A stretch of DNA of 64,000 bases from contig MU400532.1 in NCBI GenBank assembly GCA_022578965.1, positions 1 to 64,000 on the forward strand. The letters are read 5' to 3'. Shown piece by piece: positions 50,701 to 60,964 of this stretch (position 1 is its first letter; every line of letters starts with the position of its first letter). The notes beneath the pieces are model-generated. The model worked only from the letters and a program-made list of their open reading frames with translations. It did not search any database and was not told the origin of the DNA. A program made the position numbers and the translations under genes. Source of the DNA: Xylaria sp. FL1777. Taxonomy: Eukaryota > Ascomycota > Sordariomycetes > Xylariales > Xylariaceae.

Positions 50701-52020
50701 TAAACTAGTTTTGCTAGTTATTACATTAAACTTTACGTAAAGCTTTAGTTTTTTTAGCTATTTGCTGCTTTTTTAGTAAATATTTATTTTGTTTTTTGAT
50801 TTTTTTTTATAAGATATTTAAATGCTTATTTTATTTAGTACTTTAAATATTATTACGTTTTGTTTTGTTTTTGCTTTTAGTTAAGTTTTAAATCATAGTT
50901 TTTAAGCTTTTTTACTTTTAGCAACTATTTTTTAATACAATTATGCTTTAATTAGCTAGTAATATTTATAGCAGTTGTTTTTACATTTTTTTGAAATAGT
51001 GTTATAAATATAATTAAAATTCTTTTTAAATGTTATAAATCTTTGTAAATCTTTGTAATAAACTATAGTTATAATTAACTACTTTAATTTATAAAGGTTT
51101 TATATTTTTATTTTTGCAATTTATTTAAAAAACTAATTATTTTTTAGTTTATTAAGTAAATATTAATAGCAATAATATATTATATAGTAATTTTATAATA
51201 CTTTATTATATTTTAGATTTTTTAAGCGTAAAATATTATTATTGTTTTTTATTATAGTTTTATTATAATAGTAACTTTTAGTAATTAGTTAAATTGCTAA
51301 TTTTAGTTTTTAAAACGTATTAGTTTTTGTGCTAACTATTAGTGCTTTTTTATTTTGTTGCATTTAAAGCAGTTTAAGCTATAAAAATACTTTATTTATT
51401 TTTATTAGTTTTTTTTCTATAGTATTTTTTATAGCTTTTAATTTTATTTATTTTTGCTTTAAAGTTTTATAAGTTTTGTTTTTTTAGGTTTACTTAACAA
51501 CTAAATATTTTAATAATTTATAATTAGTTTAATAACTATACTATTTATAATTATAGTTTTGTTTTTTTAAACATAATTTTTTTTTAAGCTATATTTTAAG
51601 CTTTAATAGTTTAAAGTTTTTATAGTTTTATAAGTTTGCTAATTATATTAATTTACTACTTTTTATTGTTTACTACTTTTAATTAAACTATTTTTTTAAG
51701 TTATATATTAAACAACTTTAATTGTTTGTATAGCAAATATATTTTTTTATAATTTGTTTTAATAATTGTAAAGCTTTTAAATAATATTTATATGCTTATT
51801 TATTTTAACCTGTATAAATAAAGCATTTAATTTTATTTAGTATAGCACTTTTATTTTAATTTAAAACAGCAACTTTATATTTTTGCTTTAAAAACATATT
51901 TTTTAAATTGCTTTATTATTTTTTGTTGTTTTAAACTTTTATAACTTATACTTTTTTTTTAAGTTAAAAAATCTTTTCTTTTTTATACCTTTTTTTTTTG
52001 TTCTTTTTCTTAGATTAGCA

Positions 52021-52560
52021 TTATTTTTAAAAGTATCTTTTTTTTTTACAGTTATAATATTTAACTTTAGATATATTTCAGGATTATTGTTTTTAGACTT
52101 TACTAATTTGCTTAAATCTTTGTTTAATATTTTTTTAAGTATTTTTTTTTTTGTTTTTTTTAGTTTTTTTAGTTTTAAAATACTAGTTAAATAATCGTTA
52201 ATTAATTATAATAGCTATATTAATATACGTATTAATTTTTGCTAGTTTATTTATTTTATATAGTTCGTTTTAAACTTAAGTTTTAAGTTTACTATAAAAT
52301 AAGTAAAATAATGCAAGCTTAAGCAATCTTAAGATTACTACTAATTGTTTAAATTTTATAGTATAATTTACTGCTGCTTTTGTTTGTTTTAAGCAGTAAA
52401 ATGCTTTTTTTGCATGTTTTGCTTTTTAAGTATTTTTAAACAGTGCTTTTATTTGATTTTTAAACTTAACGTAGTTTTTAAAAATTTCTTTTGTTTTTAG
52501 CTTAAGGTCGGTTAATTTGTTAGCTTTTAAAAAATCCTTTAAAATAAATTAAAACCATTT
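52021..52560 (-). pseudogene. gag: gag relic of copy B with CCHC zinc knuckle
   Basis: The capsid-like Retrotrans_gag region (about 52540-52235) reads FYCLKQTKAAVNYTIKFKQL, then ILRLLKLALFYLFYSKLK and NELYKINKLAKINTYINIAI. That is the classic pattern of a Leu/Gln-rich start, a 'Y..F..L' helix and a 'FY.GL...V..EL' block. A zinc knuckle lies about 180 bp downstream in element direction. Its spacing is exactly C-x2-C-x4-H-x4-C, but the first Cys is Tyr (52057-52059), the second is intact (52048-52050), the His is Tyr, and the last Cys is intact. In active elements Gag forms the particle and the knuckle binds the genomic RNA. Confidence 0.82.
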
Positions 52561-53401
52561 TAGTACTTTTTTTAATAAAAATTATAAAGTAGTTATTACT
52601 TTTTAGTTTTCTTTTGTAATAATAGTAAAATGTTATTTTAAATAAAGTTTAACATAAATTAAAAAAGCTTTTATATTTATAAATTTATTATAAAGCTTTA
52701 AAGCAATAAATTTAAAACTTTTAATGTTTAATATTTTTAATATTATAAATAATCTTAATAGTAAAAGCAATAGTAATAATAAAAAGTTAGGTTTTTTATT
52801 TTAAGTTATTACTTTAAGTATAGCAATAATAAAAATAAGCATTAAGTTTGCTAGTAATAATATTAGCGTTAGTTATAGCATAATTACTTGTTTAAAACCT
52901 TGACTTATTATTATAATAGCAGTTATTATTGCTGCTTTAATTATTATAGCTAATATTTACGCTAGTTTAAAGGTTATAACGCTTAGTATTTAAGCTATTC
53001 TTTAAGTTAAAACAACTAGTTTGCTTTATAGTACTAGCATTAATATTAGTTCTTTTTTATTGCTACTGCTTAACTTTTTTTTTTTTACTACTGCTTTTTT
53101 TTTAATAAAAGTAGCTAATAAAAGTATTAAAGTTTATTGTTTTAATACGTTGTTAGTTCTAAAAGTTTTTAAGATCTTTAAACTTAATTCTTAACTTTTT
53201 ATTTTTAGTAACATAACCTAGATCTAGTTTATTAGTTATTAAGTAAGGTTTACTTATATAATGCTGTTTAACATTTTTATTTTTTAAATATTTTCTTAGT
53301 ATACTTTTAAAAGTTTATTTTGTAAATTGTTTGTTATTTAACTTTTTATACTAGTATTTGTTTTTATATATTAGGTTTTATTAATTAAAGAGCTATTAAA
53401 G

Positions 53402-53895
53402 TATAATAAACTTGTTATATATTAATATAATAGGTTTGCTTTTAAAGTCTTAATTTGCAAGTAATAATAAGATCTTTAATAGTAGTCTGTTAAGAAAGTT
53501 TTCGAAGTACTTTTACTACTATGCATTAATAAAAGTCTTAAAGGATCAAAAGTAATAAATATATTAATGCTTAGCAGTTATAAGAAATTAATAGCTAAAG
53601 AACTAAAACTAAATAAATAACTAAATATAAGAAATGCATAATTATATAAACAAAAAAAAGGTAGAAAAAGTAGTAACTTCTTTTAAATTACTGCAAGTTT
53701 AATAAGCACTAAATTATCGTAAGCTTAGTAAGCTTTAGATTACTGTAAGCCTAGTAAGCCCTAAATTACTGTAAGCCTAGTAAGCTAAGTAAGTTGTTAT
53801 ATAACTTCGGCTTTAGCTAGCATAAAAAGAGGTGCATAGTATATATAAAGGCATTAGGCCGCTTTAAAGGCCACTTTTGTGCTAATTTTGTAACA
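53402..53895 (-). repeat. 5' LTR of chromovirus copy B (494 bp)
   Basis: On the minus strand it starts TGTTACAAAATTAGC and ends in a TTATA-like terminus next to 53401. It is the same length as the 3' LTR and differs from it mostly by C/T and G/A changes. 26-bp subrepeats are at 53689-53790 and the inverted repeat at 53411-53434. It would have contained the promoter of the element; no TATA assignment is meaningful in DNA this AT-rich. Confidence 0.9.
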
Positions 53896-53900
53896 ATTTG
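53896..53900. other. Target-site duplication of copy B, right (ATTTG)
   Basis: Direct repeat of 46189-46193, immediately outside the right LTR terminus (GTAACA then ATTTG). Confidence 0.85.
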
Positions 53901-53988
53901 TTAAACTTTTAGCTTTATACTTAATATATCTTACTTAGCAGTTTTAAAGTATAATTTTTAGTATGCTTCTATTTTTTTAATAAATATT

Positions 53989-54015
53989 ATACGCGTATAT
54001 ATATATATATATATT
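53989..54015. repeat. (TA)n microsatellite
   Basis: TATACGCG followed by about nine TA dinucleotides. Simple sequence just outside chromovirus copy B. The next few hundred bases (54150-54480) are somewhat less RIP-altered than the surroundings and hold no gene I can see. Confidence 0.7.
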
Positions 54016-54680
54016 TACATTAAACGGCTTTTTTAAAGATAACTATACTATATAATAGTTTTTTATTGCCTTTTTTACACCTTTTATTATAGCTTTTATT
54101 TTTTTTTATTAGATATTTTAAACTTTATTATAGATTTAAAAGCATAAATTTAACGCAACTAATCTTTTCTTTTTATAAGTCACAACTATGTTTTATTATT
54201 TCTTTTATTTTTTACAATAGTAGGCCGGTTTAATAACATAACTTATAATATATAAAACTACCTAAATATAAAGTATAATATAGAACTTAAGTTTGCTAGC
54301 TACCTAAAAACAGTTATTAGTTAATATAGTGCTTTAGCGTACAATACTATTTCTGTTTAATTAAGCATATATTAACGTGGAATAATTATAGCAAGCAGCT
54401 TAACATATTATAATGCATTTTCTTTTGCTTGTATTAACCTTCGTTTTAAATAAATTACCTTAAAACCAATAAAAACACTATATTAATAAGTAGTATTCTA
54501 GATTGTTTAGAAATCTTTATAAAACTTAGTATATTTATTTCTAATGTTAAATAAAACGATTTAAATTAGCATTAGCCTTTTATAGTAATTATAACTAATG
54601 TTATAAATTATATATATATTTAACTTACCTAAAAATAAAAATAAAAAGCATTAATTTCTTTTTTTATTTGTTTTTTGTAG

Positions 54681-55628
54681 TATAACCTAAAAACTAAAGG
54701 TTTAGTTTTTACTTTTACAGTTATTATTATTTTAACTAAAATTAACAAAAAACAATAAGTACTAACGTTAGCTTTAATTTATACGCTTAGCATAGCATAA
54801 CATATTGCTAAAAAAGTATTTAGTAATACAATTTGCTATTAGCACATTAATACAATAAATATTATTAATTTTACTAATTGCAACAAAAAGAACTTAAATA
54901 TTAAAAATATAAACTTAATAACTTTTATTACTAGTAAAAATAAAAAAAACTTTATATTTTGCATTATAGCTAATATAATTAAGTTTGTTAGCATTAAAAA
55001 GCTAAATTTACTGTTTATAGCTAGTTTATTATTATTATATTACTAAAGGTATATTTAAGAATAATTAGCATTTATTATAGCATTAAAACATACTAGTATA
55101 ACTATAATTACTATTAAAGAAAACATAGTTAACTTAAAAACTAAAACCTTGCTTTATATTTTTTAAATTATAAAATCTATTAATAAAAGCTTATTTACTA
55201 TTTAGTTGCTTACTATACTAATACTTCTTAAGCACTTTATTTTTAAAAACAAAAATATAATTAATGCTAAAACTAAAAGTATTTTTTGCATACTTTTTAG
55301 TTAAAGCTTTACTAAAACAACAATATTAACAATAAATGCTTTAAATATAACGCTATTTTTTAATATTACTAATATAAATACTTTAGTATTTTTAACTTGG
55401 TTTATTAATTTGAAAACAACTAATAAAAATAATATTAACTTTAATTTAGCTCTAAATAAAAATAATAACAATAAAGCTATTGCTTTTATGCATAATTTTT
55501 GTAAAAAGGCTTGTATAACTAACAGAAGTACAGAAAATAATATGTTATTTATAATTACGCGTTGCTTAAAACGCAGTATTTTAAAGGCCTATAAAAAGAA
55601 AGCAATAGTTAAAAAGAAAAAATAATAG
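54681..55628 (+). pseudogene. Long decayed reading frame, low-complexity basic protein, unknown
   Basis: In the frame with codon starts divisible by three, about 315 codons carry only about nine stops (for example at 54756, 54798, 54840, 55044, 55164, 55203 and 55302). This is about a third of what the composition predicts, and all are TAA/TAG. The last 107 codons after 55302 are fully open and end in a lysine cluster (KAYKKKAIVKKKK) before TAA. The protein is rich in Asn, Thr/Ile, Ser and Lys (NLALNKNNNNKAIAF, NRSTENNMLFIITR), which suggests a disordered, once Thr/Pro/Asp-rich protein after allowing for mutation. Upstream of 54680 the frame becomes stop-dense, so the start or an intron lies there. 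It lies 0.8 kb from the chromovirus boundary and is not part of it. Family not recognised. Confidence 0.5.
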
Positions 55629-56908
55629 ATTTTTTTGTTATATTTTAGCATAAATTAATAAATGTTTTTTTTTTTTGGGCTATAAGTTCTGTTTTTTGCT
55701 TATTAAGTTATATTAAAAAAAATTATAAAATCTTGTTATATATTATTATTATAGCTATACTACTACTTACTTTATATAATATAATACTACTATTTACTTT
55801 TAACTTTACTTTTGCTTATATTTACTTACATTTAGCTATATTTATACTAATATATTTAACTTTTTACATAAGTTTTAAAACTATTTTTAAAATATATTTT
55901 ATTATATATTTATTAGGTTAATAAAGCTAAACTATTATAATATATATTTTAAGTTATACAAAGCTTTAAAACAAATTAAAAAAAAAAAAATATTTATTTT
56001 TTTTAATTTGTTACTATACTATAAAAAATATATTAAATATAAACAATACTATTAAACTAATGTTTTAAAATCTTGATTTTATTAAGCTTTTTAATAACTT
56101 TTTTTTTATTTTTTCTTTAGTTCTATATATATATTTTTGCTGCTACTAATATTATATTTTGTATTATATAATCCTTTAAGTTGTTTAAAAACATTAAAAA
56201 AATATATAGCTAATAAAACTTATTTTTAGCCTTTTTTTTTATTGCTTGCTATTATACTTTAGTGCTTTGCTATACTATATAAAGTAATAGTTTAAAAATT
56301 AGTTTTTATATTTAAGTATAGTTATATATTTATTTATAATAATAATTTTTAAGCAAGCAGCTATATATTTTGCTGTAAATTTCACTAAAGGTTAAAAAAA
56401 TAATATATAATAAAATTAATAAATAAAAAAAATAGTAAATATACTTTAATTTACTTTATTTAATTAAAACCTGTATTTTTAAAACAATTACTATTACGTT
56501 AGGTATAATATATACTATTATTGTTAATTTTATAACAATAGCGTTGTTTTATAACAATTACTTATATTAATAAAACTTATTATAGAACTATTAAGTATAA
56601 CAAAGCATATTAACTACATTTTTAGTTTATTTATTGTTTACTTATAGCTAATTTTTTTATATAAGCTTAAACAGCTATATTAGTTATTTTTATTTAGCTA
56701 GGTTGCTTACTTTTGCATACCTAAATATATTTTTATTTTTGCTTTTTTTTTTTTTTAGCTGTTATGTATACATTTTACTTACTTTTTAGTATTTCTGTTT
56801 TATTCGCTTAAATAAAAAACCATAATAGTTCTATTTTAATTTTTGCGTTTATATATAATTTTTAAAAGGCTATATATTAGCAATAAAGTTTAGCTTTTTT
56901 TATAGCAG
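55629..56908. other. RIP-degraded DNA, nothing recognised
   Basis: AT-rich and stop-dense. A 62-codon frame at 55733-55921 is hydrophobic AT-rich noise (LYIIIIAILLL...). No repeats with the rest of the window were seen. Confidence 0.5.
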
Positions 56909-57297
56909 TAATTGCATTAGCTATTATATTTATATAACTTGCTGCTATTTTAAAATCGCGCAAAAATAATTAGCTATATATAAAAGATTTGTGCTATTAG
57001 CTATTAGTATATAAAGCTTGCAGCATTTAAGCTATAGCTTTTTTTGCTTTTTTTAAATGTTATTATAATGCATGCTTTACTATAAAGATTATACGTTAAA
57101 ATATCTTTTTTTTTAAAGCTTTAAAACTATAAGCTAAGCAATAGCTCTGCTTTTGCGCCTTTTTGCTTAACTTTCAAACATAATAATTATAAACATATTT
57201 ATTATTAAAAAGCGCATTATTTTAAACAAACTTATTAATAACAAACTTAAGCTAAAGCTTTTTTATATTATAAGCTAGCTTAACTTACTTAGCATAT
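56909..57297 (+). repeat. Direct repeat R3, left copy (389 bp)
   Basis: Shares with 59073-59388 blocks such as ATAACTTGCTGCTATTTTAA, GCGCAAAAATAATTAGC and AAGCTAAGCAATAGCTCTGC. It has about 73 bp (about 56990-57075) that the right copy lacks. Differences are otherwise mainly C/T and G/A. Confidence 0.85.
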
Positions 57298-57609
57298 TAT
57301 TAAAGATGTTTATTTTTAAAATAAAGTTAAATTACGGAAAAATAGCTGCTAAGTTATAGTTATAAATAAAAGCTTAATATTATTAATTTTTAAGTTTTCT
57401 TAAAAAGTATTAAAAAAAAACTTATTTTTATATAGTAAATATTAAACTATCTTTTTATAATTAAGTTTTTTTTATTTTGCTATAACTTTAGTTTTTAATA
57501 AAATAACTTTTTTTAGAATGTTTTGTTTTTAAAGCATAATAGCGCTTTTTTTTCTAAGTTTACTAAGTGCTTTAATGCGTAAAGCATAGTTTGCAGTTAT
57601 TAAAAATAT

Positions 57610-57800
57610 CTTAGTTTGCAAAGTTAGCTGCTTTTGCTTTTTTTTCTTTTTTTTTTTTTTTTAAGCGTTTTATTATTTAGGTTTTTGTTCTTTAAAATTA
57701 CTAAAAAAGCACTTTTGCTTTTTTTGCTAGCTTTTTTTTTCTTATTTGCTTTTTTTTTTTTTTTTTTTTTCCTTTTTTTACTAATTGCTTTTATTACTGT
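57610..57800 (+). repeat. Polypyrimidine tract (T-runs with scattered C and G)
   Basis: Long T runs broken by single C or G (for example around 57640-57662 and 57740-57780). An open frame crosses it only because TTT, CTT and TTG codons cannot form stops; it is not a gene. On the minus strand it is a polypurine tract. Confidence 0.8.
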
Positions 57801-57869
57801 TTTTAATACTAGTTTAATAGTTACGTTTATTAATTTATTCCGTTTGTTTTTTATTTAGTTGTTTAATAA

Positions 57870-58600
57870 AAAATTTTTAAGCTTAGCTATTTAATTTTAA
57901 ACAAAAATAATAGCTAAAAACTTGCTATTATTATTAAACAAATAAATTACTTTAAGCATGTAAAACTTACTAAAAAATCCAAACTTTAAAATACTTTTAG
58001 CAAAAAACCCTTAAGCTTAGCTATTTAATTTTAAACGAAAATAATAGCTAAAAACTTGCTATTATTATTAAACAAATTGCTTTAAGCGTACAAAACTTAC
58101 TAAACAATCTAAACTTTAAGTTGTTTATATAAATAAAAGCTTATAATCTGTTTAAAAAAGATTGCGCTAAATATAAAAAACAAATAAAACATAAAGTTTA
58201 ATTAAGTTTATAAGTTTTTTTAAATAAAAACAATAGCTAAAAACTTGCTATTATTATTAAATAGATTACTTTAAGTATATAAAACTTATTAAATAATTTA
58301 AACCTTAAGTTGCTTATATAAGCGAAAGCTTATAATTTGTTTAAAAAAGATTATGCTAAATATAAAAAGCAAATAAAACATAAAGTTTAATTAAGTTTAT
58401 AGGTTTTTTTAAACAAAAATAATAGCTAAAAACCTGCTATTATTATTAAATAAATCATTTTAAGCATGCAAAACTTATTAAACAATTTAAACTTTAAGTT
58501 ACTTATATAAGCAAAAGCTTATAATTTGTTTAAAAAAGATTGCGCTAAATATAAAAAGCAAATAAAACGTAAAGTTCGATTAAATTTATAAGTTTTTTTT
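57870..58600 (+). repeat. Tandem array of hairpin-bearing units, 4 hairpins
   Basis: Each unit contains AATAATAGC, a 9-nt spacer and GCTATTATT, a perfect 9-bp stem in copies 1, 2 and 4. Hairpins are at 57906-57932, 58040-58066, 58229-58255 (one stem mismatch) and 58418-58444. Spacing is 134, 189 and 189 bp; the first unit is shorter because it lacks a block present in the others (GCTTATAATTTGTTTAAAAA through TTAATTAAGTTTATA). A fourth block without a hairpin ends the array at about 58600. The stems stay complementary despite heavy mutation elsewhere, although the stem sequence itself has few sites for RIP. Confidence 0.85.
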
Positions 58601-59072
58601 ATTAAAGCTATAACTATTTATAAAGCTAAAAAAAGAATTTATACTGGTTTTAAACTTTTTTTTTATAAATGTTAAGTTAATAGTAGGTTTAATAGCTTAA
58701 AAATAATACTATATGCTATAAGCAATGCTTGTTTAAGCTCTATAGTTAAACATTTTGCTAAAAAACAGTATAGCTAAAGTATTTATACTATTATTAAAAA
58801 TAAAAGCATTTATAGCTTAAAAAGCTACTATAATAATAAAAGTACTAATAACCGTTTTTATAAAAGTGCAGCTAAAAGCAATAATATTTTTGTTATTTTT
58901 TTAAGGCATTAGCGTTATAGCTATAACTTTAGCTTTTTTTATAACAAAATGCTTACTAAAAGTTTTAGCGTTATTATTTAAGCTATTATTTTTGTTATTA
59001 TTAAAGAAGTTTAATAAAGCAAAAGCAACTAATATAATATATTTGCGGCTTTATGCTTTAATACTAAATGTT

Positions 59073-59388
59073 TAATTACGTTAGCTATTATTATATTTAT
59101 ATAACTTGCTGCTATTTTAAAATTGCGCAAAAATAATTAGCTATATATAAATGCTACTATAACGTATACTGCTTTATAAAGATTATGCATTAAAATACTT
59201 CTTTTTTTAAAGCTTTAAAACTATAAGCTAAGCAATAGCTCTGCTTTTATGCTTATTTGCTTAACCCTTAAACATAATATAAACGCGTTTATTATTAAAA
59301 AGCGTATTATTTTAAGCAAACCTATTAATAATAAACTTAAGCTAAAGCTTTTTTATATTATAAACTAACTTAACTTACTTAATATATA
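59073..59388 (+). repeat. Direct repeat R3, right copy (316 bp)
   Basis: Second copy of the repeat at 56909-57297. It ends TTAACTTACTTA at 59381, as the left copy does at 57291; after this point the two flanks diverge. The decayed frame at 59402-60964 begins immediately after it. Confidence 0.85.
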
Positions 59389-59401
59389 TATTGCTGTTTT
59401 A

Positions 59402-60964
59402 GCTACTAAAATACTTGATTACGTGTTGCTATAAACCTTAAAAAATTAGAAATATAAATGTTCTTTAAAGAAAAATGAAAAAAGAAAAAAACGTATAGCA
59501 GCTAATAAAAAAAAGCAAAAAAAAGAAGCTAAAGCTTATGTAGCTTTTATACTAAAAACAAAAACAAAAATATTAATACTTTTTACGCTAAAGCAAAAAA
59601 AGCGCAAATAACTAAGCAAAACAAAAAAGCTTGCTTATTAGCTTATATAATAAGCAAGCTTTAGTAAAAACAAGCTAGCTAGTGTTTTTTTGCTGCTTGC
59701 TAAAATAAATAGGCCATTATTATTAACTTTTAAAAAAAAATTAGCACAAACTTTAATAAATTTAAATAATTTAAAAAAAACCAATATAAATTAAACTATT
59801 AATATAGCTAAACAATTTCTAAGCAGCAATAAGCATAACAGCAATTTTTAAATTACTAAAAACTTAAGCAAGCTAAATAAAAGCATTGCTAATTTGCTTG
59901 CAATAACTTAAAACAAATGCTTTAAACGCGTAACTAAAGCTTTTAAAATAACTAAAACAAAACATTTAAAAACTAAAATAAAGGTTTCTTTTATTAACTT
60001 ATATTTTAGTAATAAAACAGCTATTTGCAAATATTATATAAAAAGCTTAGCTATAAAAGAATTAATTTAACAAGCAACAGTAAAAATTAAAACTTTTATT
60101 TAAAACGCAAAAACTTAAAAAGCTAAAAACTAACCTAAAAGTAAACTTATAAGCAACAAAAAAAGCACAGCTAAAAAAGATCTAACATTAGAACTAAACT
60201 TCTAGCTAAAAAAGTAGTTAAAAAAAAAAAAACCTAGAATTACGCTTAAAAAAAAATAAATAAGCACATAAATCTAAACTAAAACAAGCAGTAGTTATTT
60301 AGCTATAGCTAAGCAAAAGCTTAGCAAAAATAAAACCCTTAAAAAATATAATAAGCTACTAAAGCATAAAGCAGCTATAATAATACAAATGTATACTAAA
60401 AAAATAAGTTTAAAGGCGTTTTTATATAAAAGGAAAGTTTTAAGCTTTTTTACGCCCTTTTACAAATATGCAAAAAAAGAAAAAACCTTTTAATACGTAG
60501 TTTTGCGTTATAACTTACTGCAGAAAAAAAAGAAGCAGCTATAAAAAAGCTTTATAGCTAAGCTGCTACAAACTAAAAAGAACCTAAAAGTAGCTAACGC
60601 AATAAAAAAGCAACTAAATAAATTATAAAAAGTATTGTAGCGCTACTAATCTTTTTCTTTTAAAAACAACAATAATAAAAACATATAAAAAAAACAACGT
60701 TATAATAAGAAACTCTTTTTAAAAAAAAAAAAAAAGCTTTATAAAAAAGACAAAAACATAAATAAAATATATAAAGCTTTTAAAAAAAAAACAAAAACTA
60801 ATAAAGTATATAAAGCGTTTTAAAGTAAAGCAAGAACTAATAAAGTGCATAAAGCTCTAAAAAAAAAACAAAAACAAATAAAAAAGCATAAGCATTTAAA
60901 AGTATATAGTTTACTAAAAAAAAAGAACTTCATAAGTTCTTAAGTATATAGTAAGCCTTTATAA
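59402..60964 (+). pseudogene. Decayed lysine-rich protein with 13-residue repeats
   Basis: One frame (codon starts at 2 modulo 3) can be followed for about 520 codons with roughly one stop per 15, most of them TAA/TAG. The start region reads LKKNEKRKKRIAANKKKQKK, EAKAYVAFILKTKTKI; a middle part has YFSNKTAICKYYIKSLAIKE; then FLYKRKVLSFFTPFYKYAKK. The C-terminal part has an imperfect 13-residue repeat (TNKVYKAF / TNKVHKAL) encoded by a 39-41-bp tandem repeat (60750-60900). The likely stop is 60941-60943 or 60962-60964. The strand is strongly A-rich. The charged, helical, repetitive composition is coiled-coil-like, as in the tails of some fungal transposases or in gag-like proteins, but no catalytic domain is visible and I do not assign a family. 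Confidence 0.35.
60735..60900 (+). repeat. ~40-bp tandem repeat, 4 units, within the lysine-rich frame
   Basis: ACAAAAAC(T/A)AATAAAG and TATAAAGC blocks recur with starts near 60750, 60791, 60830 and 60869, periods 41, 39 and 39. Two of the three periods are multiples of three, so the repeat largely kept the reading frame. Confidence 0.7.

Larger units (their letters stand above)
46194..53895 (-). mobile_element. Complete, inactivated Ty3/Gypsy chromovirus, copy B (7702 bp)
   Basis: The element is transcribed on the minus strand from the right LTR. Order in element direction: 5' LTR (53895-53402), gag (about 52560-52240), CCHC zinc knuckle (52059-52021), reverse transcriptase (about 50700-49600), RNase H (about 49340-48925), integrase (about 48560-47960), chromodomain (47517-47378) and 3' LTR (46687-46194). 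Both LTRs are 494 bp and the insertion is bounded by ATTTG duplications. Its 3' half aligns with copy A at 1-3396. Every catalytic centre I checked is destroyed by transitions. The primer-binding site next to 53401 cannot be matched to a tRNA by eye. Confidence 0.93.
56909..59388. mobile_element. Candidate non-autonomous element flanked by direct repeats
   Basis: Two direct repeats (56909-57297 and 59073-59388) enclose about 1.8 kb that contains a polypyrimidine tract and an array of hairpin-bearing units but no coding frame. Direct terminal repeats of 300-400 bp around a short non-coding core are the plan of TRIM/LARD-type LTR elements. The repeat starts TAATT(G/A)C, which after RIP could derive from TG. 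I could not find a clear target duplication or primer site, so a local duplication remains possible. Confidence 0.4.

Noticed and set aside
54131..54152. About 20 bp identical to the middle of repeat R2 (TTTAAAAGCATAAATTTA-like)
   Set aside because: Too short in DNA of this composition, and no similarity continues on either side.
57634..57858. 74-codon open frame rich in Phe and Leu
   Set aside because: It is a translated polypyrimidine tract; T and C runs cannot form stops. No coding evidence.
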